A stretch of DNA of 64,000 nt from Drouetiella hepatica Uher 2000/2452 (GTDB lineage: Bacteria > Cyanobacteriota > Cyanobacteriia > Elainellales > Elainellaceae): the NCBI GenBank assembly GCA_019359505.1, contig JAHHHD010000002.1, forward strand, positions 124,001-188,000, read 5' to 3'. Shown here piece after piece: positions 7,157 to 15,285 of this stretch (the first letter of the stretch is position 1; each line of letters begins with the position of its first letter). A model generated the notes under the pieces. The model was not told where the DNA came from and did no database searches. It was given only the letters and a program-made list of their open reading frames with translations. The translations under genes and the position numbers were made by a program.

Positions 7157-9253
7157 TTACAGTCCCAGTAAAGAGACGATCGCCGGAAGTAATTTACTGC
7201 AAGCTTCGACGAGTTTTGTGGTGTCGGGCAGGGCAGCGATCGTCCCTTTGATCACTTTAACGGCGGTTCCGGAGAGCTTTTTTAGGGTGCCGTCTGCGGG
7301 GTTTTGTCCGGCTTTTGCCAGGGTATTGACTTGCTCTAGGGCTTCGGTTTTGTCGGCAGGGGTAAGGTCAGAGGTGGCGATCGCTTCCTGTAATTCCTTC
7401 AGCAGGGCGGCGAGTTGGGCGGCTTCGGGGGTGGCGGTGGCTTGGAGCTGGTTGAGGGTGTTGGTGACGTTGCCGCTGATTTCGCCCAGGTTGAAGGTGC
7501 TACCTGTGGCGTTGAGGTTGCCGTCAACGGTGAGATTGCGGCTAGAGTCGGTACTGTCGTTCATGGCTTTACTCTCTGCGGTGGTGTTGATGGAGAGGTT
7601 CGACAAAAGTGTGCCAAGGTTGGTGACGGTGGCGAGGGTAATGGCTTTGAGATCTTGGCTATGGCGCTGTTCGCACTCCAGCAAGGCGGCGCTTTTTTCG
7701 GCGGCTAATCGGATCTGGTAAACGGCATCCCAGTCTTGTTCAACTTCTCCTTTGTTTGTGTTTTCTGCAACTTTAAGGGTGAGCAATACATCCTGAGCTT
7801 GCTCCTCGATGCCTTGGACGGTGGCTTCAGGGTATTTCTCTAGAACCGTTTGCAGCGCGGTTTTGAAGGCTTCAGGGTTGATGCCATCTCGGATCAAGAT
7901 TTGTACGGTGTCCAAGACTTCTTTGAAATATTTCTCGAAGTCTCCAGGCTGAAAGATTTTGTTGGGATCATGGGGGCGACGCTCTCGGCTGCCAAACTCG
8001 TTGGGCTGCTCTAGCAGAAAAACATACTGGCAGTCGATGTCTTTCAAGACTGTAGAAGTGTCGATGTTCCAGGACTGGAGACAAGTTCCGGTGAGCGCAG
8101 CCCCCGTCAAATCTGCACCGATGACCAGCGCTTCGGTGAGATTGGCTCCTCGGAGATCAGCACGCTGCAAGTTAGCGCCACTCAGATCAGTCCATTTCAA
8201 GACGGCTTCGTTGAGATTAGCGCCGAAGAGATTGGCTTCTCGAAGGTTTTTAGCTTCAACATAAGACTTTTTGTAGCCGTTGCGGGTGACGAGTAATTCT
8301 CGGACGGCAGGATTTGCCAGGAGCGAGTCGCCGACTCTGGCTCGATCGAGCTTTTTAGCATCTTTCCAGCAGGCATGGGTGAGGATAGTCGGCTTTTGCT
8401 TACTGGCATTAGAATTTGTGCTTTTGAGGTTGGCTCCTGTGAAGTTGGCGGCGGTGAGGTCTGCCCCACAAAAGCTTGTGCCGCCCAAAGCCCCAAACGC
8501 TACGCCAAAGCTGCGAACTAGCGCAAATTTTTCGTCTCCTTTGTTGGCTCGCCATGCTACGTAGAAGCTGAGTAACAAAACTGCAACTGCAACTGCGACT
8601 GCGACTGCGACTGCGACTGCGACTGTACCTGCGACTGCGACTGCGACTGCGGCTGCGACTGTACCTGCGACTGCGACTGCGACTGCCCCTGCGACTGTGC
8701 CTGCGACTGCGACTGCGACTGCCCCTGCGACTGCGACTGCGACTGCCCCTGCGACTGCCCCTGCGACTGTACCTGCGACTGCGACTGCGACTGCCCCTGC
8801 GACTGTGCCTGCGACTGCGACTGCCCCTGCGACTGCCCCTGCGACTGCTATGGCGATCGCCATAGCCAGCACAATTGTCCCAGCAGCTTTAGTGGTCAAC
8901 CCTTGACGGGCGATCGCCAAAAATGTGACAGCATTGAGGCACACAACGGCAATACCCGGAAAAATTGTGTACTGCTGAATGGCATCAGAGGTAAAGAAAT
9001 AGGCAATAAATACGGCACTGAACAGCACTGAAACGAAGGTCAGCACCCCAGAGAGCAAAAAAGAGCTGACGAGTTGAACAATCATCCATCGCCTCTGAAC
9101 CCCTGCCCTTGCCCCTGTAAAATTTGCCTTCCTCAGCACCGCATTGGTGAAGTTTGCCCCTCGAATATCGGTATTGGCGAAGTTTGCCCCAGTCAGATCT
9201 TGCCCCTTGAAGTTGCGACCGCGCAGGTTTTGACCAGAGAAATCGGAGGGCAT
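7157..9253 (-). CDS. Pentapeptide-repeat membrane protein with an Ala/Val satellite domain
   Basis: The 698-residue protein has five parts. Residues 5-50 are pentapeptide repeats (FSGQNLRGRNFKGQ). Residues 55-120 hold two or three ordinary membrane spans. About residues 129-226 are almost only Ala, Val, Gly and Thr, in AVAGTV/AVAGAV units. A second pentapeptide block (GADLTAANFTGANL, then ANLFGANLNEAVL) follows. A soluble C-terminal 330 residues contains GNLNATGSTFNLGEISGNV and ends in a hydrophobic tail, KLLPAIVSLLGL. I cannot assign a function. The tail pattern resembles C-terminal modules of some cyanobacterial multidomain STAND/TIR-type proteins, from memory only. No partner gene is adjacent. 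Confidence 0.8.
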   Translation of the reverse strand: MPSDFSGQNLRGRNFKGQDLTGANFANTDIRGANFTNAVLRKANFTGARAGVQRRWMIVQLVSSFLLSGVLTFVSVLFSAVFIAYFFTSDAIQQYTIFPGIAVVCLNAVTFLAIARQGLTTKAAGTIVLAMAIAIAVAGAVAGAVAVAGTVAGAVAVAVAGTVAGAVAGAVAVAVAGAVAVAVAGTVAGAVAVAVAGTVAAAVAVAVAGTVAVAVAVAVAVAVAVLLLSFYVAWRANKGDEKFALVRSFGVAFGALGGTSFCGADLTAANFTGANLKSTNSNASKQKPTILTHACWKDAKKLDRARVGDSLLANPAVRELLVTRNGYKKSYVEAKNLREANLFGANLNEAVLKWTDLSGANLQRADLRGANLTEALVIGADLTGAALTGTCLQSWNIDTSTVLKDIDCQYVFLLEQPNEFGSRERRPHDPNKIFQPGDFEKYFKEVLDTVQILIRDGINPEAFKTALQTVLEKYPEATVQGIEEQAQDVLLTLKVAENTNKGEVEQDWDAVYQIRLAAEKSAALLECEQRHSQDLKAITLATVTNLGTLLSNLSINTTAESKAMNDSTDSSRNLTVDGNLNATGSTFNLGEISGNVTNTLNQLQATATPEAAQLAALLKELQEAIATSDLTPADKTEALEQVNTLAKAGQNPADGTLKKLSGTAVKVIKGTIAALPDTTKLVEACSKLLPAIVSLLGL
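8577..8866 (-). repeat. Hexanucleotide satellite (TGCGAC type) inside the pentapeptide gene
   Basis: About 290 nt consist of plus-strand hexamers TGCGAC, TGCCCC and TGTACC. Every variant is a multiple of 6 nt, so the reading frame (Val-Ala, Ala-Gly, Gly-Thr dipeptides on the minus strand) is kept. The lack of charged codons over about 97 residues creates a continuous hydrophobic slab. Copy number is likely to be unstable by slippage. Confidence 0.92.
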
Positions 9254-9386
9254 GGAGGCAAGAGGAGAAGTAGGGAATGGGCAGTAGGGAGTAGGGGAAA
9301 TTTAGGAGAGAATTTGCTACAGATGTAGCATGAAAGCTTTGGGGATGGCTAGATGGCAGCAAATATTGTGGTGAATGAGGTTTAAA

Positions 9387-9743
9387 GCCTCATCGTTCCA
9401 CCTCAAAGTCTCACTCGCCGAGTCCAAAGCCTCATCGTTCCACCTCAAAGTCTCATTCGCCGAGTCCAAAGCCTCATCCGTCGAGTTCAGAGCCTCATCG
9501 TTCCACCTCAAAGTCTCATCCGCCGAGTTCAGAGCCTCATCGTTCCACCTCAGAGCCTCATCCGCCGAGTTCAGAGCCTCATCCGCCGAGTTCAGAGCCT
9601 CAACGATTCACCTCAAAGCCTCATTCGCCGAGTTCAGAGGTTCGACGGTTAATGTTGGAGGTGGGGCGATTTACCTCAAAAGCTCATCACTTATGTTCAG
9701 AGATGCGTCACCTGAGTCCAAAGGTTCAACGGCTGAGTTAGCA
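9387..9743. repeat. Tandem array of a 21-nt unit (about 17 copies)
   Basis: Twelve clean and about five degenerate 21-nt units of two alternating types lie head to tail; one type contains CCTCATCGTTCCACCTCAAA. Because 21 is a multiple of 3, both strands stay open over much of the array. The plus strand reads heptads such as ASSFHLK/VSFAESK/ASSAEFR and the minus strand LRWNDEA/LDSANET. Neither strand has a convincing ribosome binding site or non-repeat domain, so I call it a repeat. A degenerate protein-coding origin, related to repeat proteins, is possible. Confidence 0.85.
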
Positions 9744-9779
9744 GCGTTGCAATATTTCCCGGTTAAGCGATCGAGCGTT

Positions 9780-9918
9780 AATGATCCCCCCTAGCCCCCC
9801 TTAAAAAGGGGGGAATTGAACCAAAATATGCTCAAACTCCCCCTTTTTAACTCAAAGTTTCCCTTTTCTAACTCAAAGTCCCCCTTTTTAAGGGGGATTA
9901 GGGGGATCGCCTTTTATC
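9780..9918. repeat. Inverted CCCCCTAGCCCCC / GGGGGATTAGGGGG repeat
   Basis: GATCCCCCCTAGCCCCCC near 9781-9798 is inverted as GGGGGATTAGGGGGATC at 9892-9908. Three internal copies of an AACTCAAA plus CCCCCTTTTTAA-like motif lie between them. This G/C-run palindrome is a common dispersed type in filamentous cyanobacterial genomes. A half-copy is at 2600-2660. Confidence 0.75.
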
Positions 9919-9966
9919 CAGCAATGCGTCAAGTCGTTATCCTCAAGTACAGGCTAGGAGGTCAAG

Positions 9967-10179
9967 ATGGCACTTCGCTATGAAATTATTTTGTATTGGA
10001 GCAACGTCGATCAGGCATTCATTGCAGAAGTGCCTGAACTGCCGGGATGTGCAGCCAACGGCTCAACCTATGCTGAGGCAATTCAGAACGTAGAGGTAAT
10101 TATGCAGGAATGGATTGAAACAGCTCAGGCATTGGGGCGATCGATTCCTGAACCCCAAGGTCGCTTGCTGTCTGCCTAA
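9967..10179 (+). CDS. HicB-like antitoxin-family protein (orphan)
   Basis: The 70-residue protein YEIILYWSNVDQAFIAEVPELPGC... followed by YAEAIQNVEVIMQEWIETA is the HicB/UPF0150 partial RNase-H-like fold, which normally neutralises a HicA mRNA interferase. It lacks a C-terminal DNA-binding domain and has no HicA gene on either side, so it may be solitary. It has a strong Shine-Dalgarno AGGAGGT at 9956-9962. Downstream, the neighbouring gene is convergent. Confidence 0.85.
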   Translation: MALRYEIILYWSNVDQAFIAEVPELPGCAANGSTYAEAIQNVEVIMQEWIETAQALGRSIPEPQGRLLSA

Positions 10180-10186
10180 ACACGGC

Positions 10187-10363
10187 TTACTCTCCGATCG
10201 GGTCAAACACCACCACAAACACCCCGTCAGGAAATAGCCGCCTCAACGTCATCACATAGCCATCAGCATCCGATCGATTCTTGAACCTCGCCACCACCAC
10301 GCGCTGCATTTTGGGCAGCAGCCGAATCACCGCCCAATGGTTAAGGCGATCTCGATAGGTCAT
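10187..10363 (-). CDS. Small conserved-looking protein, unknown
   Basis: ATG 10363 gives a 58-residue basic, aromatic protein (MTYRDRLNHWAVIRLLPKMQ, VVVARFKNRSDADGYVMTLRRLFPD, ending FVVVFDPIGE). The pattern of alternating beta-like segments and a central helix suggests a compact fold, as in small cyanobacterial hypothetical proteins. An in-frame extension to 10405 adds an unlikely N-terminus. It is convergent with the HicB-like gene, 7 nt apart. The function is unknown. Confidence 0.6.
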   Translation of the reverse strand: MTYRDRLNHWAVIRLLPKMQRVVVARFKNRSDADGYVMTLRRLFPDGVFVVVFDPIGE

Positions 10364-10474
10364 AATAAATTTGTCTCCAGCAGAATATGGAGCCTGAGCC
10401 AGCACCCCGGAGCCTGAGAAACTTGGGAATGCTGGCTTTCAGCTTTTTTAGATTAAATAGAATTGTAGACCTTA

Positions 10475-10526
10475 GTCTCCTAGGAGACAAGTTACTTTAG
10501 TGACTATTCAAGAGATAAGTTACTTT
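10475..10526 (+). promoter_or_regulatory. Putative operator of the ribbon-helix-helix gene pair
   Basis: A perfect palindrome GTCTCCTAGGAGAC (10475-10488) overlaps the first of two 15-nt direct repeats GAGAYAAGTTACTTT (10484-10498 and 10512-10526), spaced 28 nt apart. They end about 40 nt before the first RHH gene. RHH antitoxins and partition regulators usually autoregulate through such repeats; the assignment here is inference from position. Confidence 0.5.
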
Positions 10527-10567
10527 GTGCCCTATTTTTGAGAAGGAACCTGACGCTTGACTTAGAC

Positions 10568-10723
10568 GTGGCTCAAGACTCGCTTAAGATTTATATTGAC
10601 AAAGCTCTAAAGCTTCGATTCAAGTCCTTGTGCGCTTTGCAAGACAGGGATATGAGTCAAGTCGCTGCGGAATTAATAGAAGAGTGGGTTAGGCAGCAGG
10701 ATTCACGGTCTAAAGGAGACTGA
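10568..10723 (+). CDS. Ribbon-helix-helix protein 1 (CopG/Arc/ParG-like)
   Basis: The short basic-acidic protein has a beta strand SLKIYIDKALKL followed by RFKSLCALQDRDMSQVAAELIEEWVRQ, the strand-helix-helix pattern of RHH DNA-binding proteins. The start is uncertain. GTG 10568 gives MAQDSLKIYID; a TTG at 10538 adds ten residues. The last codons overlap the ribosome binding site of the next RHH gene, so the two are probably translationally coupled. Likely a DNA-binding regulator or antitoxin; no toxin is visible. Confidence 0.65.
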   Translation: MAQDSLKIYIDKALKLRFKSLCALQDRDMSQVAAELIEEWVRQQDSRSKGD

Positions 10724-10728
10724 GTTCA

Positions 10729-10905
10729 ATGGCTTCACGCGGACGCGTAACCGCATATCTGCCGGAAGAAATTCAGAAGGCACTAGAAGAATGGGCTGCT
10801 GAAGAAAGCCGATCGATCAGCAGCCTTGCTACCTATGTGTTGACTCAAGCCGTCAAAGAACATCAGGCGAAGAAGGCAAAGAAACCTGAGAGCGACCGCC
10901 CATAG
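10729..10905 (+). CDS. Ribbon-helix-helix protein 2 (58 residues)
   Basis: This short gene encodes MASRGRVTAYLPEEIQKALE, then EWAAEESRSISSLATYVLTQAVKE and a lysine-rich tail. It has the RHH layout: a beta strand (RVTAYLP), helix 1 (EEIQKALEEWA), a turn (SRS) and helix 2 (ISSLATYVLTQAVK). The Shine-Dalgarno AAAGGAG (10711-10717) sits inside the end of RHH gene 1, 11 nt before the ATG. Such CopG-like proteins are common cyanobacterial regulators or antitoxins. No toxin gene follows. Confidence 0.8.
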   Translation: MASRGRVTAYLPEEIQKALEEWAAEESRSISSLATYVLTQAVKEHQAKKAKKPESDRP

Positions 10906-10917
10906 GCAAGCTCTACC

Positions 10918-10952
10918 AAGACCTCCGAGGTTTTGAAAACCTCGGAGGTCTT
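10918..10952. repeat. Perfect 17-nt-arm palindrome (GACCTCCGAGG type)
   Basis: AAGACCTCCGAGGTTTT (10918-10934) is perfectly inverted at 10936-10952 with a 1-nt centre. It follows the RHH gene stop by 12 nt. No U tract follows the stem, so it may be a processing or stability hairpin rather than an intrinsic terminator. Confidence 0.8.
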
Positions 10953-11092
10953 ACTCTTGGCGCGATCGTCCCCAGCATCAAATCTGCACAAATTTGTACA
11001 ATAGAGAAGCAGAACAAGCGTTCTAGCCCTGCCGTCTTCAGATGCGGTAGGCTTATTCTCGATTTGGCTTACTCGATTTGATCCTGCCGCCT

Positions 11093-14011
11093 ATGTCCTC
11101 CGTCGCTCCCGCTGGTTCACCCAAAATTCTCCTCATCGACGGGCATTCCCTCGCCTTTCGATCGTATTTTGCCCACTCCAAAGGGCGAGACGGCGGATTG
11201 CGCACCTCCACAGGCATCCCCACCAGCATCTCCTACGGGTTTCTCAAGGCGTTACTAGACACCCTGGAAGCCGAAAAGCCGGAGTATCTGGCGATCGCCT
11301 TTGACCTCAGCGGCCCCACCTATCGGCATGAGGCAGACGACACCTACAAAGCCGGACGACCCGAAGCCCCCGAAGACTTTGCCCCCGATATGCTCAATCT
11401 TCAGGAATTGCTGCAAGCGCTAAACTTGCCCGTGCTGACGGCTCCCGGCTACGAGGCAGACGACATTATTGGCACCCTCGCCCACCGCGCCCGTCAAGAC
11501 GGCTTTCAGGTAAAGGTCTTGTCAGGCGATCGCGATCTCTTCCAGCTCATCGACCCTGAAGGACAGGTGAAAATCCTCTACCTCAGCACGGTCTTCGGCA
11601 AAGGTACGCCGCTGCCCAAAGAATTCGGTACGCAGGAAGTCAAAGACAAGATGGGCATCTTGCCATCGCAGGTGGTGGACTATAAGGCGCTGTGTGGCGA
11701 TAGCTCCGACAATATTCCCGGAGTGCGGGGCATTGGCGACAAAACAGCCGTGACCCTGCTCAACACCTATGGCTCTCTCGAAAAAGTTTACGCCTCGCTA
11801 GAGGAGATCAAAGGCGCGACGAAGAAAAAGCTGGAGGAAGGCAAAGACTCAGCTCTCCACTCGCAATACATGGCGCAGATTCATCTAGATACGCCCGTTG
11901 CAGTCAACCTTGAAGACTGCAAGCTGCAAGGCTTCGATGCCACTCAGCTAGATCCGCTGCTAGAAAAGCTAGAGCTACGCACCTTTCAACGGCAAATCAA
12001 AAAAATTCAGCGCGTCTTCAGCGGCGAATCCTCAGCCGACTCACCCGTAGACCCGACTCCTGACTCCCGGCTCCCGGCTCCTCGTCCCTCCTTCAACGAC
12101 GACACCTGGTTCTTCACCCCCGAAGACACTCAGGACAGCCAGCAGTTAGTGACAGCGGCGATCGCCCCCCAAGTCATTGATACCCCCGCAAAGCTAGCCA
12201 CCCTGATCCAGCTCCTGCAAACGCAGCAAGATCCAGCCACCCCCGTCGCCTGGGACACAGAAACCACTGCCCTCGATCCCAGAGATGCTGACCTAGTGGG
12301 AATCGGCTGCTGCTGGGGAGCCGGATATGATCAGGTGGCATACATTCCGCTGAGGCACCGATCGGGTCAGAACCTCGACAAGGCTGAAACGCTGGAGGCG
12401 CTGCGCCCGATTCTGGAAAGTGCCGACCATCCTAAAGCGTTGCAAAACGCCAAGTTCGATCGCCTGATTCTGCGGTGTCAGGGGGTGAACCTTCAGGGCG
12501 TAGTGTTTGACACGATGCTGGCAAGCTATGTACTCAATCCGGAGAGCAGTCATAACCTCAGCGATTTGGGACTCAAGCATCTCAGCCTCAAGTCTCAGAG
12601 CTATACCGATCTGGTGCCCAAAGGCAAAGACATCGCCGATATTGACATCGATCAGGTGGCTCTCTACTGCGGCATGGATGCCTATGTTGTGTTTCAGCTC
12701 GTGCCAATTTTGCGATCGCTCCTCCAGCCCACCCCCGAACTCGATCGCCTGTTCCGAGAAGTCGAGCTGCCTGTAGAGCCTGTCCTGGCAGAGATGGAAT
12801 ATGTCGGCGTTCGCATCGACGTTGCTTACCTTCAGCAATTCTCGAAGCGGCTAGAAACCGACTTGGACAACATCGCCCAGCAGGCTTACGCTGCCGCCGG
12901 ACAAACCTTTAACCTGGGTTCGCCCAAGCAGTTGGCAGACCTGCTGTTTGAGAAGCTCGGACTCGATCGCAAAAAGTCTCGCAAGATGAAAACGGGCTAC
13001 TCCACCGATGCCGCCACCCTGGAAAAACTTCAGGGCGATCATCCAGTTGTAGATGCGATCGTCGAAAACCGCACCCTCGCCAAGCTCAAGTCTACCTATG
13101 TGGATGCCCTGCCGCTGCTGGCGCGTCCTGATACTCATCGCGTCCATACCGACTTCAACCAGGCAATCACCGCTACGGGACGGCTCTCCTCCTCCAACCC
13201 CAACCTGCAAAACATTCCCATCCGCACGGCATTTAGTCGCCAAATTCGCGCCGCCTTTGTGCCGGAACCAGGCTGGCTAATGGTGGCTGCCGACTATTCT
13301 CAGATCGAGCTGCGTATCCTGGCACATCTGAGTCAAGAGCCAGTGCTGCTGGAAACCTACCGCAAAAATGAGGATGTTCATGCCCTCACTGCTCGACTGC
13401 TGTTTGAAAAGGACAACATCACCTCCGAAGAGCGCCGCCTTGCCAAGGTGATCAACTTTGGCGTGATTTACGGCATGGGGGCACAGCGGTTTGCCCGCGA
13501 GTCGGGCTTCAAATCTGCTGATGCCAAAGGCTTTATCGAACGCTTCAACGATCGCTATTCCCAGGTCTTCGGCTATCTCCAGCAGATGCAGCGAGAGGCG
13601 ATCGCCAATGGCTATGTCACCACGATTCACGGTCGTCGCCGCTATTTCAACTTCAACAGCGAAAATCTCAAGGCGCTTCGAGGTCAAGATCCCCACAGCA
13701 TCGACCTGGGCAAAATCAAAACCCGCGATCAGTACGATGCCCAAATGCTGCGCGCCGCCGCTAATGCCCCCATCCAAGGCTCCAGTGCCGACATCATCAA
13801 AATCGCTATGGTGAAGCTGCATGAAGTGCTGAAGCCCTACCGCGCCAATCTGCTGCTGCAGGTGCATGATGAACTCGTGTTTGAAGTCCATCCTGACGAG
13901 TGGGCAGAACTTCAGCCGCAGATTAAGTCAGCTATGGAGTCAGCGGTAGAACTGAGCGTACCGCTGCTAGTCGAAATTCACGCCGGACAAAACTGGATGG
14001 AGGCGAAGTAG
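11093..14011 (+). CDS. polA: DNA polymerase I
   Basis: This is a full-length three-domain Pol I for Okazaki fragment processing and repair. The 5'-3' exonuclease covers about residues 10-300 (LLIDGHSLAFRSYFA, GYEADDIIGTLA, GDSSDNIPGVRGIGDKTA). The proofreading 3'-5' exonuclease is intact, with the DTETT motif, NAKFDRLIL and YCGMDAYV. The polymerase domain has motif A DYSQIELRILAHLS, motif B RRLAKVINFGVIYGMG and motif C VHDELVFEVH. A low-complexity linker (TPDSRLPAPRPS) joins the first two domains. ATG 11093 is preferred over an in-frame TTG at 11078. recR follows after about 150 nt on the same strand. Confidence 0.97.
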   Translation: MSSVAPAGSPKILLIDGHSLAFRSYFAHSKGRDGGLRTSTGIPTSISYGFLKALLDTLEAEKPEYLAIAFDLSGPTYRHEADDTYKAGRPEAPEDFAPDMLNLQELLQALNLPVLTAPGYEADDIIGTLAHRARQDGFQVKVLSGDRDLFQLIDPEGQVKILYLSTVFGKGTPLPKEFGTQEVKDKMGILPSQVVDYKALCGDSSDNIPGVRGIGDKTAVTLLNTYGSLEKVYASLEEIKGATKKKLEEGKDSALHSQYMAQIHLDTPVAVNLEDCKLQGFDATQLDPLLEKLELRTFQRQIKKIQRVFSGESSADSPVDPTPDSRLPAPRPSFNDDTWFFTPEDTQDSQQLVTAAIAPQVIDTPAKLATLIQLLQTQQDPATPVAWDTETTALDPRDADLVGIGCCWGAGYDQVAYIPLRHRSGQNLDKAETLEALRPILESADHPKALQNAKFDRLILRCQGVNLQGVVFDTMLASYVLNPESSHNLSDLGLKHLSLKSQSYTDLVPKGKDIADIDIDQVALYCGMDAYVVFQLVPILRSLLQPTPELDRLFREVELPVEPVLAEMEYVGVRIDVAYLQQFSKRLETDLDNIAQQAYAAAGQTFNLGSPKQLADLLFEKLGLDRKKSRKMKTGYSTDAATLEKLQGDHPVVDAIVENRTLAKLKSTYVDALPLLARPDTHRVHTDFNQAITATGRLSSSNPNLQNIPIRTAFSRQIRAAFVPEPGWLMVAADYSQIELRILAHLSQEPVLLETYRKNEDVHALTARLLFEKDNITSEERRLAKVINFGVIYGMGAQRFARESGFKSADAKGFIERFNDRYSQVFGYLQQMQREAIANGYVTTIHGRRRYFNFNSENLKALRGQDPHSIDLGKIKTRDQYDAQMLRAAANAPIQGSSADIIKIAMVKLHEVLKPYRANLLLQVHDELVFEVHPDEWAELQPQIKSAMESAVELSVPLLVEIHAGQNWMEAK

Positions 14012-14168
14012 CTGGCAGTTCTTCATCATGGGATGGCTTTTGAAGGATAGGCACCTCTCAACAATCATCCCTAAAATTAGCGGCTAGACGGGGAAACGCG
14101 ATCGCCCCCCAAACGCTATCATGGAGTTCTGAATCAAGCCTTGTAAAGACGCACTCGGAGGCAGTCTG

Positions 14169-14765
14169 ACGGTTTATACACGCCCCCTTGCTCGGTTGAT
14201 TGAGCAGTTACAGAGACTTCCCGGAGTCGGCCCTAAGACGGCTCAGCGATTGGCACTCCATATCCTCAAACGTCCTGAAGCCGACGTACAGGCGCTCGCT
14301 CAGGCACTGCTGGAAGCCAAACAGCAGGTAGGCTTTTGCTCGGTCTGTTTTCACCTCTCGGCGGAACCTGTCTGCGAGATTTGCCGCGCCTCCAATCGCG
14401 ATCCCTACACTATCTGCGTTGTCTGTGACTCTAGAGACGTGATTGCCCTGGAGCGAACTCGTGAATATAGCGGCAAATATCATGTGCTGGGCGGTCTGAT
14501 TTCGCCGATGGACGGCATGGGACCTGATCAGTTGAATATTACCCAGCTCGTGCGGCGGGTCAGCAAGCAAAGCATTAAGGAAGTGATTATGGCGATCAGC
14601 CCCAGCGTGGAAGGCGAAACGACGACGCTCTACGTCGGGCAGCTGCTCAAGCCTTTCACCAAAGTTACCCGCATTGCCTTCGGTCTACCTATGGGCGGCG
14701 ACTTGGAATATGCCGATGAGGTGACGCTGGCACGAGCGATGGAAGGGCGACGGGAGCTGGATTAA
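14169..14765 (+). CDS. recR: Recombination mediator RecR
   Basis: RecR acts with RecO/RecF to load RecA at gaps. The helix-hairpin-helix [17 protein letters not shown], the zinc finger [16 protein letters not shown], and the Toprim domain ([40 protein letters not shown]) are complete, ending GRRELD. The conserved N-terminus [14 protein letters not shown] is encoded upstream of the first canonical start (TTG 14196). A GGAGG at 14157-14161 points to initiation at ACG 14169 (7-nt spacing) or CTG 14166. I annotate the ACG codon, which sits where relatives have ATG, but experimental confirmation of the start is lacking. Confidence 0.9.
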   Translation, partial: TVYTRPLARLIEQLQRLPGVGPKTAQRLALHILKRPEADVQALAQALLEAKQQVGFCSVCFHLSAEPVCEICRASNRDPYTICVVCDSRDVIALERTREYSGKYHVLGGLISPMDGMGPDQLNITQLVRRVSKQSIKEVIMAISPSVEGETTTLYVGQLLKPFTKVTRIAFGLPMGGDLEYADEVTLARAMEGRRELD

Positions 14766-14847
14766 GTTGGGTGAAACTCCCTATGAGATGTGGGATTTCT
14801 CCCCTAGCCGCTTGGCTTCATCTTCGGTGACTATAGAGGAGTAGGAT

Positions 14848-15255
14848 TTGCCAGGACTGTCCGCTATGGAATATATTTATTACCTTGCGAATGCCAGCCT
14901 GACGTTACGAGTGGTCGAACACCTGCATCGGATGCCCTGGTTTCCAGTTCGCTTCATGACGGTTATCCATCAAATCGACGGCTGGGTGGTCAAGGTTAAG
15001 TTGGATGGCACTTTAGATGCCCAAGAAGACGGAGACTTGCGAGCTTTTTTAAATGAACTGGGCATTCCCTACGAGCCTGAGATTCGAGTGCGCATGGCAA
15101 TGTGGGGGCTAGAAACAGGGCAATCGCCCGTTGAGGTGATGCGCCGCTATCAGGTGGCTGTCGTCTCCCACGGAAACCCCGATCGCACTGAGATCGAGGA
15201 GTTTCGGATGCAGTTTGTTCAGGGCTTAGGATACTGTCCAGAGACATTGGCATAA
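14848..15255 (+). CDS. Conserved cyanobacterial-looking protein, unknown
   Basis: This soluble protein of 135 residues contains YYLANASLTLRVVEHLHRMPWFPVRF and VIHQIDGWVVKVKLDGTLDA, then an EIRVRMAMWGLETG block. TTG 14848 is preceded by AGAGGAG at 14835-14841 with 6-nt spacing, so I keep this start; ATG 14866 is the alternative. The family is not recognised. Helix-strand alternation suggests a compact alpha/beta protein. It lies 82 nt after recR on the same strand and could be co-transcribed. Confidence 0.7.
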   Translation: MPGLSAMEYIYYLANASLTLRVVEHLHRMPWFPVRFMTVIHQIDGWVVKVKLDGTLDAQEDGDLRAFLNELGIPYEPEIRVRMAMWGLETGQSPVEVMRRYQVAVVSHGNPDRTEIEEFRMQFVQGLGYCPETLA

Positions 15256-15285
15256 ACCTTTAGCAAGCCGTTAGTCATTTAGCCG

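Noticed and set aside
8697-8906. Plus-strand ORF reading Ala/Thr repeats
   Set aside because: It is the shadow of the Ala/Val satellite in the minus-strand pentapeptide gene; no start signal or non-repeat sequence.
9387-9743. CRISPR-like array
   Set aside because: The repeat is continuous with a 21-nt period and there are no unique spacers; no cas genes are nearby.
9967-10179. Complete HicAB toxin-antitoxin system
   Set aside because: Only the HicB-like gene is present. The neighbouring minus-strand gene does not show the HicA double-stranded-RNA-binding fold.
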